A DNA stretch of 64,000 nt from Fagopyrum homotropicum. Lineage: Eukaryota > Streptophyta > Magnoliopsida > Caryophyllales > Polygonaceae. Shown here one piece after another: positions 1 to 12,084 of the stretch. The stretch is taken from assembly GCA_033239125.1 (NCBI GenBank), contig BSWB01000004.1:59581501-59645500 (forward strand). The letters run 5' to 3'. Within the stretch, counting starts at the first letter, position 1, and every line of letters begins with the position of its first letter. Made by a program: the position numbers and the translations under genes. The notes under the pieces are model-generated. The model saw nothing but the letters and a program-made list of their open reading frames with translations. It searched no databases and was not told where the DNA came from.

Positions 1-590
1 GACATGTGATGCAACTGTGTAAAACCGTGTCACATGCTTCCGCATTCGGGGCCAAAAGTAGTGCTCTTGTAGAGCGGCGAGAGTCTTGGTAGCACCGAAG
101 TGACCATGACCCTCATGGGCCTCCTTTATCAACAAATGACGAATACTCGAGCGCGAAATACAAAGCTTGCCCGCACAGAATAAGTAGCCATCGTTAATAA
201 AGAAAGACTCATGCTCTTGGAGGTCAAGGATTTGAGAAAATATATCCTTGAAGTCAAGATCCGTGGCATATAACTCTTTGATAAGAGCAAAGCCATGGAT
301 CTTGGCGTCCATATGCATAAGAAGGATATATCGGCGAGAAAGGGCATCGGCTACCACATTATCTTTACCTTTCTTATGTCGAATGACATAAGGAAAGGTC
401 TCAAGAAATTCTACCCAACTAGCATGGCGCCGACTGAAAGTAGTTTGACCCTTGAGATACGAAAGAGCCGCATGATCCGAATAAATCACGAACTCCTTCG
501 GCCACAAGTAATGTTGCCATGTTTTTAGGCAACGAACTAAAGCATATAGTTCCTTGTCATAACTTGGATAGTTGAGTGAGGGACCGGAAA
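1..590 (-). pseudogene. RNase H and N-terminal integrase of the chromovirus (partial)
   Basis: This continuous minus-strand reading frame follows the RT after a frameshift. It begins with SLNYPSYDKELYALV, then VIYSDHAALSYL and DNVVADALSR, which carry the RNase H core residues. It then enters the integrase zinc-binding region, where IRHLLIKEAHEGHGHFG supplies the two histidines. The paired cysteines expected next are not readable in the last visible residues (RFYTVASHV), so the HHCC finger looks damaged or the frame is lost there. The catalytic integrase core lies beyond position 1. The frame differs from the RT frame because of a run of seven T (plus strand) at 592-598 where six would keep frame. 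Confidence 0.85.
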
Positions 591-1789
591 GTTTTTTTGG
601 TAAAGTAAGCAATAGGCCGATTCTCTTGTAGGAGAACCCCCCCAATGCCCACATTAGATGCGTCACACTCCACCTCGAAGGTTTTCGAAAAGTTGGGGAG
701 TTGGAGTAGTGGCGCATTACAAATACGGTCTTTGAGCGACTCAAACGCTCGAGCATGGGTGTCACGCCACTCAAATGTGACACCTTTATTAGTAAGCTCA
801 TGTAACGGTGCTGCTATCGAGCTAAAGTCCTTGACAAAGCGTCGATAGAAGCCTGCTAAGCCGAGAAAGGCTCGAACCATGGTGACCGTAGTAGGAGTAG
901 GCCACTCCCGAATGGCGCGAACTTTTGATTCGTCCACTCGTAGTCCATCCTTCGACACGACATAGCCAAGAAAAATTGTGGTGTCCGAGCAAAAGACACA
1001 TTTCTCCAAATTGACATATAATTGCTCTAGTCTAAGGCACTCGAGCACTTGGCGAAGGTGCCCGATGTGTTCATCCAAAGACTTACTAAAGACAAGGATA
1101 TCATCAAAGTAAACTACTACGAAAATACCCAAAAATCGGCGCAAGACATGGTTCATGAGGCGCATGAATGTGGACGGGGCGTTGGAGAGACCAAATGGCA
1201 TGACGAGCCATTCTTAGAGGCCATGCTTCGTCTTGAAAGCCGTCTTCCATTCATCACCTTCGGCCATGCGGATTTGATGGTATCCGCTCTGTAAATCGAT
1301 CTTTGAGAAGATGGTGGCACCATGGAGCTTGTCCAACATATCATCGAGATGCGGGATCGGATGACGGTACTTGACGGTAATTTGATTGATGGCTCGGAAA
1401 TCAACGCACATCCGCCAAGATCCGTCTTTCTTGGGCACAAGTATGACCGGAACGGAACATGGAGACAAGGATTCACGAACATATCCCCGGTCTAGGAGCT
1501 CTTGGACTTGGCGTTGTAGCTCCTTGGTCTCTTCGGGACTTGCACGGTATGCAGCACGGTTGGGCAAAGACGCGGCGGGCACCAAGTCGATTTGGTGCTC
1601 AATTCTTCGGATTGGTGGCAAGCCGGGTGGTAGTTTGTCGGTCAAAATGTCCTGAAATTCGGACAACAACAAAGACACCTCGTGTGGCATGTTACTCGGG
1701 TCATGGGAAATAGATAAGCAAAAAGGGACAAGTAAGAAATAAGGAAACTTACCTTCCATGACCGATGTCAAATCATGTCGTCGAGCCAA
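591..1789 (-). pseudogene. Reverse transcriptase of the chromovirus, nonsense-mutated
   Basis: The RT would copy the element RNA into DNA. The N-terminal part shows PPGLPPIRRIEHQIDL, then VPVILVPKKDGSWRMCVDFR, then FSKIDLQSGYHQIRM with the first catalytic aspartate. A stop codon at 1214-1216 replaces the tyrosine expected in the GLYEWLVMPFGL block. The same frame resumes at MPFGLSNAPSTF, followed by YFDDILVFSKS with the catalytic DD pair and the thumb/connection segment GLAGFYRRFVKDFS. The RNase H start EVECDASNVGIGGVL follows before the frame is lost in a homopolymer at 592-598. Apart from this one stop and one indel the domain is complete. Confidence 0.9.
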
Positions 1790-2490
1790 TATGATTCGTG
1801 GCTCACATCACCCTTGAATGGTAGGAGCCGGAGGTGCATTTGTAGGGACAACACTCTTACTACCTCTTGCTTCGGTACTATGAGCCTTAGGGCCGAAATT
1901 ACGGGAACCGGAATTATGGGCATCCACAACATCGGGAGAGAGTAGAGGAGGGTCCGATGTTGCCGGCGCTTTAGTTGTGTCATCGATAACTTGTTGCCTC
2001 TTTCGTTCTGCATAGTCAACTAAAATTTTTTGTGGAGTCATAGGCAAAAGTGTGATCCATTTTCCATTATATTGGAACATGTACCGGTTGAGATAACCAT
2101 CATGAAAAGTTTTACGGTCAAATTTCCATGGTCATCCCAACAATACATGTGGCGTCCATTTTGATAACATCACAAATGACTTTATCAACATAGGCGCCAA
2201 TAGAAAACGTCACCCACGCTTGTTGTGTGACGGTGTCACTTGCCTTATCGGAAATCCATTGGAGTCCGTAAGGTTGTGGGTGGGGGGTTGTAGGCAACTT
2301 AAAGTGTTTCACCACTTTTTCATTGACAATATTACAACACGAACCCCCATCGATGATTAGAGAGAGACTAGTGTTATTGACCAAGCAACGAGAGTGGAAG
2401 AGATTATCGCGTTGGTCAATAGGGAGATGCTCTTTTATAGCCAAAATACGACGAGAGACAAGAGCAAACTTACCTGGTTGTGTCGGACCT
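1790..2490 (-). pseudogene. Aspartic protease and linker of the chromovirus, broken
   Basis: The retropepsin would cleave the polyprotein. The active-site region reads SLIIDGGSCCNIV at about 2330-2365, a DGGS variant I associate with CRM-like chromoviruses. The domain continues through GLQWISDKASDTVTQQAWV and KVICDVIKMDAT. Near 2150 the frame shifts, apparently by a 2-nt loss, and the expected LLGRPW motif is interrupted by a TGA in place of its arginine codon. The protease-RT linker at 1808-2080 (FQYNGKWITLLPMTPQ, then a basic serine/proline-rich stretch) is open. Gag and protease sit in different frames around 2480-2500. Confidence 0.82.
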
Positions 2491-4250
2491 GCTAGCAAGT
2501 TGGTCGTCGCATGACTCCATGCCATAGTAGGGGTCGGCATCTTGGTCATCTTCCAAGAGGATATCACCATTATATTCCTCTTCGCCATCGTCATATGATG
2601 GAGTGGCAAACATCACCCGCTTGGTGTTCGGGCAATCACATTGGACATGACCAAACCAGCTACATTTGAAACATACGGGTTCTCTTGGGTGGGCCACCGT
2701 TTGAGATCCTAGTGGGTCTCGACCCGGAGGCGTTTGTGGTGGAGCAACGGTGCCACGGTATGGTGTTTTCTCGGTAGCCGCTTGCCGGGTGGGTTGACTC
2801 ATCCGTGGTGATCCTTTATCGGCTCCGGAATCTTGAGGACTAGAAACATCTCGAGAACGGAAATTAGTCGTATAAGAGTATTGACTAGTGGAAGAATTAT
2901 ACCTTGAATATCGAAGCGTTTCTATTTGTTGCTTATGAAGTTTCATGGCGGCATGACATAAGGCTCTAAAGTCCTTGTATGGGTCAATCTCGAGAGGGCG
3001 CCGGATTGACGAATTAAGGCCGCTCATGAATTTGGTTCGAAAGGCGGAGGCGGAGGCCGAGATTCCGGCCTTCATATGCATATCCTCAAGCTTGGCTAAG
3101 TAAGCCACCGGAGTAAGACTTCCTCGTTGAATTCGGCAATTTGCAACCGCATGTCATTTTTGAAGTCGTCGGGCACGTACTTCTTAGTCATGACATAGAA
3201 AAATTGATCAAATGTCGCAACCGGTACCCATCCTCGGTTCTCACGGTTGGTCTCGTACCGGTTCCACCAAGATTTTGCATCACCCTCAAAGTAAGGGGTC
3301 GCCGCTTCGATTTTCTCATATTCCTCAAAATGGCAATGCTTTAGAGCTCTTATCATATCCTGTGCCCAATCAAGAAAAGCACAAGGATCATATTCACCAT
3401 AAAATATTGGAAATTTAACCTTACCTTCCCTACGAGCTCGGTAGGGATCCGGTCGGGGTGGTGCCATGTATGCCTCTTCGTAATGGGCTCGCCGGTGGCC
3501 ATCGTTATGCCGTTGGCGCCCATGATTAGGTTGTGCATGCCTTGGTGGGTTAGGAGGAGGCAACCATTCTTCTCCTCGATCTTGGTTCTCAAAAGGTTCT
3601 CGGATGGGTGGGTACCATAGACGGACTTGTGCCACCCGTTACAAGTCCGACTCATCGTCGGAGAACTCGTCAAAGTCATCTCTCTCGTCATACTCGTCAT
3701 AATCATGATACATCGGTTGCCGTCTATGTCGTTGGCGGCGTTAGCCGGATCGATCATTATCGGGACGTTGAGAGCGATCATTTGTTTGATGATGGTGCCG
3801 GTCATCAACTCGGGAGAGACGGTTGGTGCGTTGGGCACTAGATGGAGGAGGGGAATTGCCATACTTGCGTCGGTTGTGCTCATAACGCTTGTGCCGATTC
3901 TCCGTGTCAACATATAGCAAATCATTCGGAGAAGGGTCAAGGTGCATGTTACCTTCATTGTGGGACTCATGACCGTCATCTTGTAAGGGCCTTTGATTTT
4001 CAATAACGGAGGCAAGCCGTCGACCGTTAGATGGTTCGGCTCCCAATATACCTTTGCCTTTGCGACGTCCATCGGATGTGGAAGCATCGACCAAGGTTCC
4101 ATTTGGATTCGGTGGGGCGGTCGTAAGGGTAAGCATTTGGGCCTTCAAAGCTTCAATTTCTTGCCGAAGTGAGGCATTTTCTTCGGTCAAAGTAGTGAAC
4201 TCATGCCTTTCACGAGAGTCCTGAGAATTTTCCATTTCGACGTTAGTCAT
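2484..4250 (-). pseudogene. Gag of the chromovirus with a CCHC zinc knuckle, broken
   Basis: The proposed start is the ATG at 4250, reading MTNVEMENSQDS and then a coiled-coil-like stretch (EENASLRQEIEALKAQM). Basic low-complexity sequence follows, and then the capsid-like core with FPIFYGEYDPCAFLDWAQ, AKSWWNRYETNREN and KKYVPDDFKNDM. In-frame TAA stops lie at 3741-3743 and 3639-3641. A one-base shift occurs near 3105-3130, after which MAYLAKLEDMHMKAGIS continues the domain. A single zinc knuckle, CFKCSWFGHVQCDC (CX2CX4HX4C), is encoded at about 2630-2673. An acidic tail follows, then a further frame change into protease. Confidence 0.85.
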
Positions 4251-4984
4251 AACTCCAAAATTAGACACAAATTGGAAAGCAATCAAATGAGCAAGGTGAC
4301 AAGTTAAGTCAACGCTACCCAAATTCAAGTGCGTTAGGGTTCTACCTTTGGGAAAGCCGTTTGGCGGTTAGGCAAGGAAGGCAAATCCAACAAATTTGAA
4401 CCAAAAGCACACAAAATCAAGAGATAATTTACAACGTATAAGAAAATGGAGAGATAGGAAATGGACGGATTGTTTAACGGCAAGTTTTACTTGCTTTGGT
4501 CTTTGACCTTTTTAAAAAATCCGATTTTTCGGATGGACCGGTTTGCCGGACGTCTTTTACTTTGTTTTTGTGGATTTGTTTCTTTTTGATACTTTTGAAT
4601 GCAACCTTTGGAATGCGAGAGATGAATCCACTTTTTCTTTTGAAACAAATCCGTTTTTTGAAGAGTTTTTGCTTGTTTTTGGTTTTTTTTTGGAATATCA
4701 AAAGTTGCGTTATCCGATTTTGTTAACAAAAAATTCCAAGAGATTGGTGAAATCGATTAACAAAGATGTCGGATTGGGTGAGGAAAAATGTTTTTGTGAT
4801 TAATGGTTTGATGGCAAACCAAAAATCTCCTAAATTTGCTTTGCAAAATGGATCAAGAAAAAAAAAATTCAAGAACGTGGATGAAGATACGAAGAATGAG
4901 ATGAAGATGATGATGAACAAAAGGCAAAAGGATGAATGATGATAACGCACAAAAACAAGAGTAAAGACAACTCAGCTTAGATCC
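4251..4984 (-). other. Untranslated leader between primer-binding site and gag
   Basis: About 730 bp lie between the primer-binding site and the gag start. The sequence is rich in A and T runs. Short open frames exist on both strands but none resembles a protein family, so I treat this as leader RNA of the element. Confidence 0.6.
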
Positions 4985-5001
4985 CTTTGCACTGATACCA
5001 A
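4985..5001 (-). other. Primer-binding site, initiator-tRNA-Met type
   Basis: On the minus strand the sequence next to the LTR reads TTGGTATCAGTGC, close to the standard TGGTATCAGAGC complement of the initiator tRNA-Met 3' end. It lies two bases inside the LTR boundary, where minus-strand synthesis would start. Confidence 0.8.
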
Positions 5002-5003
5002 TT

Positions 5004-5852
5004 TGATGCGTCCTTGGATACGTCAATGAAATATTCCAGATCTAGATCAAGCTGAAGCTCAACTACTCCTTAGCTGAAGTGCGGATCCGTTGAAGATGGG
5101 TTGCGGAAGCTTAGAGATGGAGGCGGAAGTTGTATGGTTGAGTCGATCTAGATTGATCGATCAAGCCTTGAAGTGGGTCGGTTGAGTTGGTTCTTGAAGA
5201 ACCCTCGAATGTGGTTGAGTTTGGATCGAAGATCCAAAAGAAAAACTTTGAGAGGATTGAAAGAGGGATTGATGCTCAAGTAAGTAGGAGGAAAATACTT
5301 CTCAATACTTAATCAAATTGAACATGATTTACAAATGAGTCAAGCATCCCCTTATATAGTGGATGAAGGCCATACAAAGGGTCGAAAATTAAATGACGGA
5401 AATAAAGTCGGAATTTAAGTTCCGAAAATGAAAAGCCTAAAATTATGAAAGGTTGGGAATTTAAGTTCGAAATTAAGTTTCCGAATTAAATTCCGAAACC
5501 AAAAGTCTAATCTTAAATCCAGGAAATTAAGTTCCGGAAATAAAGTCCCGGAAATTAATAATTAGAAAATAAAAAGACTTATTATTACAAAACGCTAAAA
5601 TGCGGAAAATGCGCCGGAACGGTGCCGGCTTGACAAGCTTCATGTCATCGTGGCGTAGAGGCACGGTTTGCAACCAATGGGTCCGTGACAAGCAACGGTC
5701 CGGCTAATGATGGAGTCGGTAGCTTGGGCGATTGCCTTAGCACGTGAACGTGTGAGCGGTCCATCGGAGTGAACCCGAAGTGCCTCATCTTCCTCATGTT
5801 GGGACAAAGGGATAAGGGCGCATCATTACTATTTCCACAGCGCACCACATCA
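5004..5852 (-). repeat. 5' LTR of the chromovirus (849 bp)
   Basis: The plus-strand sequence starts TGATGCGTCC next to the primer-binding site and ends CACCACATCA, giving TGATG/CATCA inverted ends. The solo LTR at 24144-24816 has matching ends (TGATACGCCC and CACATCA), which supports both boundaries. Adjacent flanking bases are gcgag (5853-5857). The matching target copy would be at the unseen other end. A minus-strand TATA box lies inside. Confidence 0.85.
5351..5359 (-). promoter_or_regulatory. TATA box of the LTR promoter
   Basis: The minus strand reads CTATATAAGG here, about 500 bp from the LTR start in the transcription direction. This is a usual plant LTR TATA signal and would drive the element's genomic RNA towards lower coordinates. 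Confidence 0.6.
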
Positions 5853-6830
5853 GCGAGTATATAGAAGTTCTAAAACCATCAAGCTTAGTAACTAATCGAT
5901 GCATGACAACAAAAATCCTCAAAAAATTTAACTAAATAGATCATTTTGATATTTATTTGAAAAAAAAGAAAAAAATCTTCCCTAAAAATAAAACTTTAGG
6001 GATACAGTTACTTATATAAAAGTAACGTGAAAATATTTAATGTAATAACCAAAGACCATGATTACTTTAGGGAAGAACATTATGGCCCACATAATTGTAG
6101 ATTAACGTTCCTAAAAATAAAATCTAACGTAATAACCAAAAGTGAAGAATATTATGACTCACATAATTGTAGGTTAACGTTCCCAAAATAAAATTTTTAT
6201 TTTAGGGAGAACATTATGACCCATATAATTGTAGGTTAACGATATTGAAAATAAAATATTATTCCGATATGAATAATAATTATAGTTGAACTTAACCATA
6301 AGGCTAAAAAATGTATTGTTTGTATACTCTTTAGACTCCCTAGTTATACAAGTTCTAAAACCATCAACTTTAGTAGTTAATCGATTTAGGATAACAAAAT
6401 CCTTCAAAACGTAGGAAGTGTGTTGTGAAATTTTCAAGGATATGATAAGAACGTAAAATAAAAGAGATTTGGGTAGATTTTTGATATTGAAAAATAATTA
6501 ATCTAAATAATAAAAATAAAAAAATTCCGGTCAGTAAGGGTTACATTGATACAAAAAACATTTCCGTCAGTAGGAGATTTGGTTAGATTTTGGCGGTTAT
6601 GTTGATAACTATATATTTTTGGCAATAATTTATTAATTGAGTAAAAATCTTGGAGAATCTCCAATACAATTTTGAATAGCAGTTATTTAGTGAAAAAAGA
6701 TTTTCTAGTTTAAAAAATAAAAATTTATTGGCCAAAAAATTGTAGGAGCTCCATTTGATTGTTGCTTCCACAACGTGCCACATCATCAAAATGCACTCTC
6801 TTTTAGTACGTATAATAGATAATTGATTCA
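5853..6830. other. AT-rich intergenic DNA with old degenerate repeats
   Basis: I see no gene. A phrase near 5868 (agttctaaaaccatcaa) recurs near 6350 with neighbouring similarity, which marks an old direct duplication. Three degenerate units are listed separately. Confidence 0.6.
6075..6260. repeat. Three-copy degenerate tandem repeat
   Basis: Units beginning near 6075, 6147 and 6209 share the pattern ACATTATGRCYCAYATAATT followed by GTAGRTTAACG and AAAATAAAAT. The spacing is about 72 and 62 bp. It has no coding potential. Confidence 0.6.
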
Positions 6831-6884
6831 GGACCCGTTTGGTTCAAACTCCAAAAACGGAAACGGAATGAAAACGAATTTAGT

Positions 6885-6982
<98 letters not shown>

Positions 6983-7206
6983 TTATTCATGAAATTTTAT
7001 GGAATCATTCCTTTTGGTTTCGTGCAAAATGCACTTGCTTTCCCACATTTTGTTTTCCTATAGGGTATCAAAAGTAATCAAATTCAACTCCAATTACTTC
7101 AAAACACAATGAATGATTTCATAAACTTTGATGAACAAGTGGTCACATATGGACTAGATTCGTTTCCATTCCGTTTCTGATTTCGGAGTTAAAACCAAAC
7201 GGGCCC
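6831..7206. mobile_element. Tourist-like (PIF/Harbinger) MITE with long terminal inverted repeats
   Basis: The left end reads GGACCCGTTTGGTT and the right end, reverse complemented, reads GGGCCCGTTTGGTT. The similarity continues for about 60 bp (ACGGAATG-AAACGAAT-TAGTCCATAT on both sides). It then resumes beyond the central AT repeat (TTCATSAAATTTATGRAATCATT-like on both arms). The element has no coding capacity. Flanks are TCA on both sides (6828-6830 and 7207-7209), a possible 3-bp target duplication. Three-base duplications and GG/GC-rich termini fit PIF/Harbinger MITEs; the family call is an inference. Confidence 0.72.
6887..6980. repeat. (AT)47 microsatellite inside the MITE
   Basis: About 94 bp of perfect AT dinucleotide lies within the left arm of the MITE, between the outer and inner parts of its inverted repeat. 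It has expanded after the element formed. Confidence 0.95.
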
Positions 7207-9844
7207 TCAATTTCAGTTTCAGAAGTCATTTTCAAGATCAAATTGTTTTTATAATGAACTGAATTTTCATTACACTTATTTTTAATATTTATAACACAGC
7301 CTTTATATGAAGACCGATGTATGTTAAAGTTCTTTATTATTACTAACAAAATTATAAATGAAAACAAATTAATTTAATGTTGACTGAATTGTTAAGTGGA
7401 GGCACTAGTCATTTGGAAATTTGCTTTTGTCTTTACTTTTGGGTATATAATGCAAGCGTCTTACACGACTTAATACATGGCCTAAAGAAGTTCTCCACTC
7501 AAAATAAAACATTGTTTATTGTTATTATTGAAACAATTTGGTTTATTAGACTTTTTCTAGTTTTGTGTTTAGTAAATGTACCCCTTGAGAGAAGAGTGTG
7601 TAGAGTTTGAGAATAAATACAAAAGATTGAGGTATATTTACTTAAGAGAAACATTAAAAAGTCTAGTTACTACTCTACTTTCTCAAAAAGGCCTAGTTAC
7701 TAAAATTGCCCGTTATTTTTTTGGTATCAATAATTTTGGAAATTATATAATTTCATACAAGTTTCAAACAATATAATATATATTTATTGTATAGTGTTTA
7801 TTATTAGAGATAACAATCTCAACCACAACCGATGATTATCCGATAATATAAATATACGGACGGTTAAAAAGCTGGTAAAATGAGCTTGAACTCCGTGTGA
7901 AGATATTAAAAATCTTATTCGACTCACCACGTGACCCTCCAACCGACTCGGCGTTCACCCACAACTTTAATTGAAAAAACTCACGAAGTTACTACGCTCT
8001 TTCTAAATCAATCCCTAATTTGAATCACTATCAATTGAAATATTTCTTCCCATTCTAAAGATCAAAAACATGAGAATTTTTTCAGGTCGGAGGAATTGAT
8101 GGAAGTCAAATACCGATCAAATCGAAAATCTATATATAACGATTCGATTTTTTTTATTTACAAACTTAGTTTCAAGCTACTATTGTTTTGGATTTTAGGG
8201 AGACATGTAATTTTGAATTACTAGTTTGTCACTTGAGTACTCGAGTTATGGAACTATCGTATATCTAGTTGTTTGTTTTGAAATCACTTAAATTTTAGTG
8301 TGAATCCAAAATAACAACACATGCGGTTATGATTTAGGATGAAATGATCATCGGTTAGGTGATGGTTCGGGTGAACAATTTTTCAATATGGGCCGTGTGA
8401 GGTAATATAACCACTCATCACCCGCTCCATTATCATTCCTACTTATTATATATACGTAAATATATAATACATATATTTTATAAGTTGAAAATACCTAAAG
8501 CATAATCAAATTTAAGATATAAAATATGAAGTTATTCTTTAAAATCTAAGTTATCATCAACAAATAAAAAATCATTCAAACCATAAAATATATATTAAAA
8601 AAATGAATTGCACTAATATCAGCTAATTTTAATACGGACATATTCTCAATAACAGTTCCTACTAATATTGTAACGAGACAGGTAGAATAAATTTATAGAA
8701 TCAAAATATAAGAAATAGTAATTTTTAAAAATGCAAAAACAACCACATAAACAAGTTTTCTATGTAATTTTTATTAACTATATTTTAATCCCAAAACATT
8801 TCTTTTACTATGACGATAACATTTTGTAATTGTAATTTTTCAAGTTTAGTTATATTTATTTAAGCATAATAGTTTATATTATAATAGTACATTTTAAACA
8901 AAAAGAGATTGTAAGTATAATTGCATTGCATAGTAATGTGACATGATATCTGTATCTTGATCATCCAACTGCACATCACTCTTTTTTGGAACAGACTTTA
9001 AAAAAGACTCTTTGAATGACATAAAAGATTCAATAATCAATAGTGTTTCCAAAACACAAGCTTTTCGAAAGACAAAGAATCCAATAATAAGGAGTAACAC
9101 GTATATGAGATGTAAAGTTATATTTTACGACACTTTGATTTAAATATGAGGGCTCAAAATTAGACAACTTTTATTATTTTCCTCAATGAAATAATAAAAA
9201 TTGTTGATATATTATCTCGAATAGTTCTATTGGTAATGTACACCAATTATCTATTAAAAATTAATCCGATATTTAAAACATTTTTTGATTTGACCATACC
9301 CTTCAAACCCCGATTTGAGATTCACTTTGACCAAACCTGATCCAACTCAAGTCCATAACAAATCTGAATTTCTTGTACAATCTAATCTTGAAAAAGACTC
9401 AAACCGAAAGGTATTAACCCACGACAAATCATAGGTTTTGACTTTAACAGTTACTATACAAAAAGTAATTCATAAATGTTTGATAACATCCATTTCATCC
9501 TAGACCGTCATTATTATCCTTGATTTGAACATATAGAGTAGATTGCATCATATAATAATAAATTTTCTCCTCTTTATGTTTCGGAGATCTACAGTCCTTT
9601 CTGAAGTGAAAATGCAGTTATTTTTGTAAGAACGTGTGCTACATAGTAACAATCATCATATGATCAAAAGGTTAAGATTTTGAATTGATACAAATTTGAG
9701 TGAAGAAATGAAGACCGCTCGAGGAAAACATTTCTTCAAGACGATGCGTTCTACATCAGATAAACCATTTTCACTATATATGATCGGTCGATCTGGCCTT
9801 GAAAGTGGGTGATGTGAGTGGGAGACACTAATCAAAATCACATA
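7207..9844. other. AT-rich intergenic DNA, nothing recognised
   Basis: This 2.6-kb stretch has only short open frames with low-complexity translations on both strands. I recognise no transposon protein, RNA gene or repeat array. It may contain old non-coding repeats that only comparison with other genome copies would show. Confidence 0.6.
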
Positions 9845-10488
9845 TTACCGCAATTACTCGGCCTTGTCAAAGAGAGTATATGATAGTGTCATAGTCGAAT
9901 TCCAAGGGAACTATATTTAGTTTGAAGTGTTCATGTTAAATTAGAAGGATTCAAGTGTGCAAAACAAAGCAAAAACAATGATCAAAGCTTTGGGTTTGGG
10001 GTAACAAGTAAGCAAGTAAGACAATCAAGTATCACGTATGAGAAAAACACTAGGTTTGGGGCTATTACTCCCAAACTATAGCTAGTAGCATGCTCAAGTG
10101 AGTTATGTTCAATCAATGAAGGGAAATATGAAGACATGAAGCATGAAAATAGCATGTATATTAGGTGACCTTTGTCACAACATTTGTCTTTGTGTCAACT
10201 AGTATGCATCACATGGTGTTTGCTATTTGTCCACTAGTTGATTAAGCTTGGGATTAACTGTGATCATCTTAGACAATATAAGCATCACATGTTGTTTGTT
10301 ACTTTCTTATATCATCCAACATAATTATAATTTGGACAATATCATCACAACTAGGATAATAATCCTCTTGGCCATAACCATTCTATTCTAGCATGATAAA
10401 CATCTCAAAATTGCACATATTACTTTTAAGTCTCAACTTGGATGACTAATCTAGATATTAATCATTCATGATTGGAAATATACAATGT
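9845..10488 (-). repeat. Probable remnant of an Athila-type LTR
   Basis: The stretch around 9890-9915 (gtcgaattccaagggaact) resembles the minus-orientation LTR text seen in better copies here, such as gtcgatctcagggact near 18890 and tatcgaactcaggga near 25500. It is followed, as in those copies, by AAAGCAAA-rich sequence. No ends or target duplication are visible. Copia A was inserted at its right edge. The assignment is tentative. Confidence 0.4.
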
Positions 10489-11714
10489 TGATAACTCCAC
10501 TTTGGTTATGAATTGCTTAATTTAAATGATGGAATACTTAACATATGAATGCGATTTTATAAACTAACAAATATCAATAATATGTCTAGATTGCATGTCT
10601 TTGTTTGTGTGTTAAAGTGTGTGTAGGTCTTGAAAAACATTACAAGGGAAGATCAAGTGCCGACGCATACAACGACCAAGAGAGAGAATCTAGGAGAAGA
10701 TCTTCAAAGGCTAACTAACTAAACAAGAAGATCTTATAAGATCTTGGCTGAAGGCATTTGTAGATAAGATCTTACAAACGATTTAGGAGAGACGATCTCA
10801 GACAACGTCTTTCAAAGATTAGATCCAACCAACAAGAAGATCTCGTTTGGATGAGTTTGAAGATAAGAGAAGATCTGGGGCTTGAAGATCTTCAACAACT
10901 TGCAACAACTTTGAAGATGAAAATCTTGCAACGGCTACTTCACAAACAATGTGAGAAGATTTCGCTTAACCAAGCAACGGATCCTATAGAGAAATAAAGA
11001 CGTTACAATGGCTATGGAACAATGGCTAAAAGAAGATCTCCATAGAAGACTATATGAAGATGTCGATTGATGATGAAAAAGAACAAGTGCATACAAGTGA
11101 AAGAAACCAAGTCTTCAAGCGATCATACAAGAGCATCTTCATCGATCCAAAATTTTATCTTCCACTTAAGCTTACAGTAGTTTACTTCCTTAGAGTAAGA
11201 TAAACACAAGAGCTCCATTGGCATATCTATATAGTGTTATACTCGAGAATGTTACTTTGCAAAGTAACTAGGCTATTATTGGTAGAATAGAGTTGACTAG
11301 ATCGTAGCATTGAGGCTACATTGAGAGAAGAAAAGAAATTATTCTAGATTGCATCTAGGACTCACAAAAAACAGATAATAAACAGTTAGAATCCTAGGGT
11401 CGGAAACCCTAGGCGGAGAGTAGGCTGTTACGGCCAAACTTCGTAAACATATCGTCGCGTCGATCTTTTTCATTCCTTACTTATTATCGCGTTTTATTGT
11501 CACTAACATCTTTCAGCAGGTTTCGAAGTCAATGCCTTGAAATCCACTTCAAAGCCTGGAGAAATAGTTTTGTCACTAAGCGCACAAATCAACTTCAAGA
11601 CCTTGAGATTAGTTTCAAAGCCTTGATATACGATATTGTGAAAAGTTCCCATACTCTATTAAACTCCCCTTCTAGAGTATTTATATCCTTATTATTCACC
11701 AATTCGGTTCTTCA
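10489..11714 (+). repeat. 5' LTR of Copia A (about 1226 bp)
   Basis: Boundaries were set by comparison with the related minus-orientation LTR at 15433-16669. Both begin TGATAACTCCACTTTGG or TGAAAACTCCACCTTGG and end CGGTTCTTCA. They share the internal blocks AGTGTTATACT, ACTAGGCTATTAT and GAGTAGGCTRTT and the near-terminal GAAAAGTTCCCATACTCT. A degenerate primer-binding site follows directly. Confidence 0.78.
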
Positions 11715-11715
11715 A

Positions 11716-11731
11716 TTAGTACTAGAGATAG
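11716..11731 (+). other. Degenerate initiator-tRNA-Met primer-binding site
   Basis: The sequence TTAGTACTAGAGATAG follows the LTR. It differs from TTGGTATCAGAGCTAG mainly by transitions, as expected for an old methylated copy. Confidence 0.6.
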
Positions 11732-12084
11732 ACTCACGTATATTGGTTTAACTATCAGCGAGACAAATCATGAACTCTATAGGTGATGGAGGATTCGCTC
11801 AAGGAAGATCCACATCTCGACCACCCCTTTTCTGCGGTAACAACTTTTCCCATTGGAGAGCAACAATGAGAATGTTAATTATTGATTAGGACATGGAACT
11901 ATGGAGCATTATTCAAACTGGCCCAAAAATCCCAACCACCACGGTTGCAGGAGTCCAAGTCAAAAAGAAGGAAGTTGACTTCACTCAAACAGACTTGGAT
12001 AGTGTGTCAAAGAATTACAAGACTATGAACTTGATCTATTGTGGATTGGATGCTAATGAATTCAATCACGTATCATCATGCAAA

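Larger units (their letters stand above)
1..5852 (-). mobile_element. Ty3/gypsy chromovirus (CRM-like), 5' LTR through start of integrase, cut by window edge
   Basis: Read on the minus strand, the order is LTR, primer-binding site, untranslated leader, gag with one zinc knuckle, protease, reverse transcriptase, RNase H and the start of integrase. This is the Ty3/gypsy domain order. The RT wording (YRASPEETKELQRQV, KYRHPIPHLDDML, VVVYFDDILVFS) and the DGGS protease active site resemble plant CRM/Reina-type chromoviruses from my knowledge of those families; the clade call is an inference. A chromodomain, expected at the integrase C terminus, would lie outside the window. Several stops and frameshifts show the copy is dead. 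The 3' LTR and one target-site copy are not visible. Confidence 0.88.

Noticed and set aside
4474..4950. Small overlapping open frames in the chromovirus leader
   Set aside because: They are low-complexity Lys- or Phe-rich translations of A/T runs, with no similarity to gag or any family I know.
6823..7077. Open frame with an Ile-Tyr repeat
   Set aside because: It is translation of the AT microsatellite inside the MITE.
7207..9844. Search for a host gene between the MITE and the copia nest
   Set aside because: No open frame longer than about 80 codons, no recognisable domain, and base composition is uniformly AT-rich.
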